A stretch of 64,000 bases of DNA from Neoaquamicrobium microcysteis. GTDB lineage: Bacteria; Pseudomonadota; Alphaproteobacteria; Rhizobiales; Rhizobiaceae. The translations under genes were made by a program, and so were the position numbers. Of this stretch, positions 56,081 to 64,000 are shown one piece after another (positions within the stretch are counted from its first letter, which is position 1; each line of letters begins with the position of its first letter). Below the pieces are notes generated by a model, which had not been told where the DNA came from, ran no database searches, and was given only the letters and a program-made list of their open reading frames with translations. Where the stretch lies: assembly GCF_008180155.1 (NCBI RefSeq), contig NZ_VSZS01000068.1, forward strand, positions 248,001 to 312,000. Direction: 5' to 3'.

Positions 56081-56116
56081 GATTCTCCTCCCGTGGCGGC
56101 CCGCTGACAGCCTCCC

Positions 56117-56791
56117 CTAGACGTCCTGCGGCACCATTGCATGCACGAGGCGATACGGCTCGCCATGAACCGTTGCCGCCGCGCCGTACTCTTCAAGAAC
56201 GCCCTGATCGAGCACCACAGAGCAAACCGTCCGCAGGGCTGCAAGGTTGTGGCCGTTGACGAGAATGATCCAGTCGGCCACCGCATCGCCGCCGCGTATC
56301 TGCTGCTCCGTCGTCAGCGCCGCCTGTGGCGTCTCGGTGCGAAGCAGGTGTGCGCCCGTCACGCCGAACCTTTCCGGAAGGCGTGAAAGAAGTGGCACAA
56401 GATGCCGCTCGAGCTTCTCGCGGGCTCCTTCCTGCGGCGAGAGGCGAACGGTGCTGACATAGGTCGCAACGCCCCGTCCTTCGCTCGCGACCACACGGCA
56501 TTGGCTGCGGACCATGTCGCGATGCAACGGCATCATGGTTTTCGACCAGAGCGTGGGGTTATTCAGGCGCGTCAGATAGGCATCCGACGTCAGCGTCTCG
56601 TAGGCGGCGAGTTCGTAGAGAACGAAGAAATCGCCGCCTTCCTCCTGTTGCCATCGCGAGCCGCGATTAAAGCCGGGGATGCCGAGGCGCTCCGGGAGAT
56701 GCTCTTTCGAATGCCATTCGTGGAACTCTGTCCGGTGTGTATCCGCCACATTCCACCACATGGCGACGGCTGCATTTCCCAGGAGCGTCAT
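56117..56791 (-). CDS. EthD-like dimeric alpha/beta-barrel protein in a TRAP operon
   Basis: A 224-residue soluble protein. The N-terminal half shows 'WWNVADTHRTEFHEWHSKEHLPERLGIPGFNRGSRW' (about residues 12-47), typical of EthD/DUF4286-type ferredoxin-like barrels with a conserved H..EH..ER pattern. The second half (from about 110) could be another such repeat ('VSTVRLSPQEGAREKLERHLVPLLSRLPERFGVTGAHLL'). There is no signal peptide. It sits between dctP (14-base gap) and dctQ. A role in handling the imported compound is inferred. The catalytic function is unknown. Confidence 0.7.
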   Translation of the reverse strand: MTLLGNAAVAMWWNVADTHRTEFHEWHSKEHLPERLGIPGFNRGSRWQQEEGGDFFVLYELAAYETLTSDAYLTRLNNPTLWSKTMMPLHRDMVRSQCRVVASEGRGVATYVSTVRLSPQEGAREKLERHLVPLLSRLPERFGVTGAHLLRTETPQAALTTEQQIRGGDAVADWIILVNGHNLAALRTVCSVVLDQGVLEEYGAAATVHGEPYRLVHAMVPQDV

Positions 56792-56805
56792 GATCGGTCG
56801 GCCGC

Positions 56806-57816
56806 CTAGCGCATTTCGGCGAGCTGTGCGTTCGCCTTTTCCATCACCGAGGCGCCGGCTTCCTCGGCGAACTTGTCGATGACGGGCTTTGCCGCCTCGC
56901 GCATCCGCGCCACCTCTTCCACGGCGAGTTCGTTGACTTCCATCTCCTGCCCGAGGCTCTCGATGGCAGCGACTTCCTGCTCCTGCACGAGATCGCGCCC
57001 TATCTGCTTGGCCTCGTCGGCAGCCTCGGCGATGATCTTCTGCTCGTCCGCCGACAGGGAGTCCCACGTCTTGCCGCTCATCAGGAAGGGCATGCCGGTA
57101 TAGATGTGGCGCGTGATCGAGAGATAATCCTGCACCTCGGCGAACTTGGCCGACTGGATGACGGCAAGCGGATTGTCCTGACCGTCGATGGCGCCCGATT
57201 CGAGCGCGCCGTAGACCTCGCCGAACGTCATCGGCACCGGATTTGCGCCGAGCTGGGTGAACAGGTCGATATAGACCGGCGCGGCGATGACGCGCAGCTT
57301 GAGCCCCTGAATGTCTTCCAGCTTCGCGATCGGCCGGCGATTGTTGGTCATGTTGCGGAAGCCGAGGTCCCAGATGCCGAGGCCGTGGATGCCCTCGCTC
57401 GACAGCTTTTCCATCAGTTCCGTTCCGACCGGGCCGTCGCTCAGTGCGTATGCCTCTTGGGAATTGTTGCACATGAAGGGCAGGTCGAAGACCATGAACT
57501 CCTTGTTGATGCCCGCCAGCAGGCCCGTCGCCATGGTCGTAAAGTCGAGCGTGCCACCGCGCACCGCCGAGAGATTCTGCTGGTCGCTGCCGAGCACCGC
57601 ACCGGCATAGAGCGAGACCTTGAGCTTGCCGTCGCTCTTTTCCGAAACGATGTCGGCGAAACGCTGACCCGCGACCCCGAGCGGATGATCGGCGGCAAGG
57701 CTCATCGCGAAGCGCAGCTCACGCTCCTGAATATCCTGGGAAAAGGCACCGGATGCCGAAAACGAGAGAACGGCGCCCAGCATAAGCCCGCACGCGCGGC
57801 GTGTGATCGTGTTCAT
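56806..57816 (-). CDS. dctP: TRAP transporter 2 substrate-binding protein, DctP family
   Basis: A 336-residue periplasmic protein. Signal 'ITRRACGLMLGAVLSFSASGAFSQ' is followed by 'LRFAMSLAADHPLGVAGQRFADIVSEKSDGKLKVSLYAGAVLGSDQQNLSAVRGGTLDFTTM'. 'GLKLRVIAAPVYIDLFTQLGANPVPMTFGEVYGALESGAIDGQDNPLAVI' carries the conserved carboxylate-binding Arg. No stem-loop separates it from the next gene. It is divergent from the IclR gene. Confidence 0.92.
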   Translation of the reverse strand: MNTITRRACGLMLGAVLSFSASGAFSQDIQERELRFAMSLAADHPLGVAGQRFADIVSEKSDGKLKVSLYAGAVLGSDQQNLSAVRGGTLDFTTMATGLLAGINKEFMVFDLPFMCNNSQEAYALSDGPVGTELMEKLSSEGIHGLGIWDLGFRNMTNNRRPIAKLEDIQGLKLRVIAAPVYIDLFTQLGANPVPMTFGEVYGALESGAIDGQDNPLAVIQSAKFAEVQDYLSITRHIYTGMPFLMSGKTWDSLSADEQKIIAEAADEAKQIGRDLVQEQEVAAIESLGQEMEVNELAVEEVARMREAAKPVIDKFAEEAGASVMEKANAQLAEMR

Positions 57817-57909
57817 TAAATTCCTCCCAAACGAGGCGGCAGGCCGCCCGCAAACCGTAACGGCACGACCATACGCAAAATCAGAACGGCGTCTACAATT
57901 TTTTTATGG

Positions 57910-57926
57910 CATTCATTTTTTGAATG
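57910..57926. promoter_or_regulatory. Candidate IclR operator
   Basis: CATTCA-TTTTT-TGAATG is a perfect 6-base dyad in an AT-rich stretch of the divergent region between dctP and the IclR gene. It adjoins a -10-like TATACT (57929-57934). Confidence 0.5.
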
Positions 57927-57997
57927 ATATACTATTTTTGTAAATGCTGGCTTGGCTTGATCGAGTCCTGTAGAGCCGAGGTAACAGGGAGGACCCG

Positions 57998-58801
57998 ATG
58001 AGCGGCGCAATCGACAAGACACTGGGCATATTGGAGTTTCTCGCCGCCCGGCCGCAGGGGGCGGAACTCGTCGAGATCGCGACCGATTTGAACCAGTCGC
58101 GTAGCGGCTGCCATCGCACGCTTCTCGAACTCGTCGGCTACGGCTATGTGCGCCAGACCCAGCGCGGCGCATATAGGCTGACGACCAAGCTGCCGGCCAT
58201 GGGGCTCAACTGGCTCAGCAAATCAGGACTTGTCGATATCGCCCAGCCCGCCCTGCGCCGCCTGGCAGAAAGCTCGCGCGAACTGGTGCGTCTTGGCATC
58301 GTCGATGGCGACCGCATGACGCTTGTCGCAAAGGCGCAGGGCGTCAATTCCGGCGTCCTCTACGATCCCGACATGGGCATCGACCTGAAGCTCTCATGCA
58401 GCGCAGCCGGTCATGCCCTGCTGATGACGCTTTCGGACGAGGAAGCCGCGCTGGCGGTCAGCAAACAGGGATTCGGAAATCCCAAGGATTTCGGGCCGAA
58501 TGCCCCGACGACGCTCCCCGCACTTCTGGCCATGCTGCAGGAGCATCGCATGCGGGGGTTCAGCCTTATCCGCGACGTCTATGCGCCGGGAATGAGTTCG
58601 ATGGCTGCACCCGTCCAACGGCGCGGCGAAGGCGTCACCGCCGCCGTTGTCATCGCCGGGCCTTCCATCCGCTTCACGGAGGAGCGCATGCTTGCATGCG
58701 GCTCCGACCTTCTGGCCACGGCCGGCGAACTGGCACTGCTGGGCAACGCGTCGCCGCTGCTGGAGTCTCGCGACGAAGGCACATGGGGGAACAGGGGCTA
58801 G
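57998..58801 (+). CDS. IclR-family regulator next to TRAP system 2
   Basis: A 267-residue regulator with helix-turn-helix 'IDKTLGILEFLAARPQGAELVEIATDLNQSRSGCHRTLLELVGYGYV' (about residues 5-51). The ligand domain includes 'GIDLKLSCSAAGHALLMTLSDEE' and 'SLIRDVYAPGMSSMAAPV'. GGGAGGA precedes the ATG by 8 bases. It probably controls the divergent TRAP operon. Confidence 0.9.
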   Translation: MSGAIDKTLGILEFLAARPQGAELVEIATDLNQSRSGCHRTLLELVGYGYVRQTQRGAYRLTTKLPAMGLNWLSKSGLVDIAQPALRRLAESSRELVRLGIVDGDRMTLVAKAQGVNSGVLYDPDMGIDLKLSCSAAGHALLMTLSDEEAALAVSKQGFGNPKDFGPNAPTTLPALLAMLQEHRMRGFSLIRDVYAPGMSSMAAPVQRRGEGVTAAVVIAGPSIRFTEERMLACGSDLLATAGELALLGNASPLLESRDEGTWGNRG

Positions 58802-58819
58802 GCCAAGCCCCAAAAGAAG

Positions 58820-58852
58820 AAGAGGCCGCCTCCCTATCGGGAGCGGCCTCTT
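58820..58852. terminator. Bidirectional terminator between iclR and gyrB
   Basis: AAGAGGCCGC..TCCC pairs with GGGAGCGGCCTCTT (one bulged C, 4-base loop). The minus strand continues into CTTCTTCTTTT, a good U-run for gyrB. Confidence 0.85.
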
Positions 58853-58875
58853 GCACAGAAAGCGGACGACGGTCG

Positions 58876-62900
<4,025 letters not shown>

Positions 62901-62913
<13 letters not shown>

Positions 62914-63275
62914 AAGATGTTCTCGACATGCACCGGCCAGCGGCGGGGCAGTACGGCGACCATGTCGAAGCGGATGGACAGCCGTGCATGGTCGGGCTGG
63001 CGGGCGAGCCAAAGATCGGTGGCGGCCTCGATCCGCCTTTCCGACATGCGCGCTATGGCTTCCATCGCCTGCACCAGTGTCGGCCGCACCTTGACCTCGA
63101 CGATCAGTACGAGATCGCCGCGCCGCGCGATGAGGTCGATCTCGCCCAGCCTGGTGCGATGGCGACGGGCAACGATACGATACCCCTTGAGCCTGAGCGC
63201 CAGCGCTGCCAGCCATTCGCCGCGGTGCCCGCGACGTTCATGAAGCTGTCGGCTGGCGCGGCCTCTATCCGGCAT
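62901..63275 (-). CDS. YraN/UPF0102 family endonuclease-like protein
   Basis: A 124-residue protein of the UPF0102 (YraN) family with a restriction-endonuclease-like fold. '[52 protein letters not shown]' carries the Glu and the GEIDLI/VEVK active-site pattern. It regularly follows rsmI in proteobacteria, as here (11-base overlap). The function is uncertain; a role in DNA processing is proposed for the family. Confidence 0.9.
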
Positions 63276-64000
63276 CGCCCTTCAATTCCATGAGCCGTCG
63301 GTAGAGATCTCCCTTGCGCGCGCCCGTCATCTTCGCCGCTTCGCCGGCCGCCCGGGACGCGCCCAGTTCGGACGACAGCGAAACCAGCAGCGCATCGATG
63401 TCCTGCGCATCGGGTTGGGCCGATGCCGCCGGTGGACCGATGCAGATGACGATCTCGCCGCGAGGCGTATCCTCCTCCGCATAGGCCCGCGCCAGTTCCT
63501 GCAAGGAAGCACGGCGCATTTCCTCGAACGTCTTGGTGAGCTCGCGGCCAACGGCGGCGTCCCGTTCGCCCAGCACCTCGGCCATGGCGCCAAGCGTGTC
63601 GGCAAGCCGGCGCGGCGATTCGTAGAACACAAGCGTCGCCGGCACGGCCCGCAGTTCCTCCAGCCTCGACCTACGCTGCCCAGCCTTGGACGGCAGGAAA
63701 CCCGCGAAGAGGAACGCATCCGAAGGTAGGCCCGAGGCGGTCAGCGCCGCCAGCAGCGCCGAGGGGCCGGGAATAGGTACCACGCGCCCACCCGCCTGCG
63801 TCACCTCGCCCACCAGCCGGAATCCGGGGTCGGAAACGAGCGGCGTGCCTGCATCCGACACTAGCGCGACGCTTCGTCCGCCAAGCACCGCCTCAACCAA
63901 CTTCGGCCCCGCTTCGGCTGCGTTGTGTTCGTGATAGGCAGTGGTTCGCCGCCTTATGCCGTAGCGGTCGAGCAACACGCGGGTGACACGGGTATCCTCG
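63265..64000 (-). CDS. rsmI: 16S rRNA (cytidine1402-2'-O)-methyltransferase RsmI, C-terminal part
   Basis: The frame is open to the right edge, so the N-terminus is missing. The visible part starts at '[15 protein letters not shown]', the conserved segment after the first glycine loop. It continues with '[41 protein letters not shown]', '[29 protein letters not shown]' and '[14 protein letters not shown]'. It methylates the 2'-OH of C1402 of 16S rRNA. It overlaps the start of yraN by 11 bases. Confidence 0.93.
   Translation of the reverse strand, partial: EDTRVTRVLLDRYGIRRRTTAYHEHNAAEAGPKLVEAVLGGRSVALVSDAGTPLVSDPGFRLVGEVTQAGGRVVPIPGPSALLAALTASGLPSDAFLFAGFLPSKAGQRRSRLEELRAVPATLVFYESPRRLADTLGAMAEVLGERDAAVGRELTKTFEEMRRASLQELARAYAEEDTPRGEIVICIGPPAASAQPDAQDIDALLVSLSSELGASRAAGEAAKMTGARKGDLYRRLMELKGDAG

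Overview
The window is a GC-rich chromosomal segment with dense, overlapping operons. It carries no insertion sequences, phage genes, CRISPR arrays or RNA genes that I can recognise. Several ABC and TRAP uptake systems, ferredoxin-type sulfite reductase with DUF2849/DUF934, a GyrB and PBP1A of alphaproteobacterial type, and an intergenic inverted repeat of a kind common in rhizobial genomes point to a Hyphomicrobiales (Rhizobiales) bacterium, most likely Phyllobacteriaceae/Mesorhizobium-like. That placement is an inference from family resemblance; no 16S gene is present.

Layout. 0-14 kb: a truncated AraC regulator, envelope and stress genes (two DUF308/HdeD proteins, SHOCT, META), an arginine/ornithine antiporter with arginine deiminase, three alpha/beta hydrolases, an orphan glycine-betaine-type binding protein coupled to an L,D-transpeptidase, and an NhaC antiporter flanked by two glycine-zipper lipoproteins. 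14-32 kb: the main catabolic region. It holds a five-gene Liv-type ABC importer, formyltetrahydrofolate deformylase (purU), a GntR regulator, a LigM-type tetrahydrofolate-dependent O-demethylase, a MetF-like reductase, galB/galC/galD-type genes, a DHDPS-family lyase, a second GntR, a TRAP importer and an acyl-CoA dehydrogenase. 32-37 kb: assimilatory sulfate reduction (cysG, DUF2849, cysI, cysH, DUF934). 37-44 kb: a second Liv-type importer with an alpha/beta hydrolase and a divergent PAS-LuxR regulator. 44-47.5 kb: an SDR, PBP1A and a small unknown protein. 47.6-54.3 kb: L-fucose import (ribose-type ABC), L-fucose dehydrogenase, L-fuconate dehydratase and an IclR regulator. 54.3-58.8 kb: a second TRAP system with an inserted EthD-like gene and a divergent IclR regulator. 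58.8-64 kb: gyrB, a cytochrome P450, yraN and the 3' part of rsmI.

The most interesting unit is at 14-26 kb. A perfect or near-perfect TGTATACA dyad occurs five times between genes there, upstream of livK (two copies), between purU and gntR, and just upstream of ligM and of metF. I saw no other intergenic copy when reading the window by eye. This suggests one GntR-controlled regulon. In it a methoxylated (probably aromatic) acid is imported and demethylated by the LigM-like enzyme onto tetrahydrofolate. The methyl group is then oxidised through MetF and, via genes not in the window, to formyl-THF, and PurU releases formate. The galBCD-type genes would process 4-oxalomesaconate to pyruvate and oxaloacetate. 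No extradiol ring-cleavage dioxygenase is present in the window, so either it lies elsewhere or the true substrate differs from vanillate/3-O-methylgallate.

A second recurring theme is a strong stem-loop placed directly after three of the five substrate-binding-protein genes that lie in transporter operons, before the next transporter or pathway gene. This fits differential mRNA stability or partial termination that keeps binding protein in excess.
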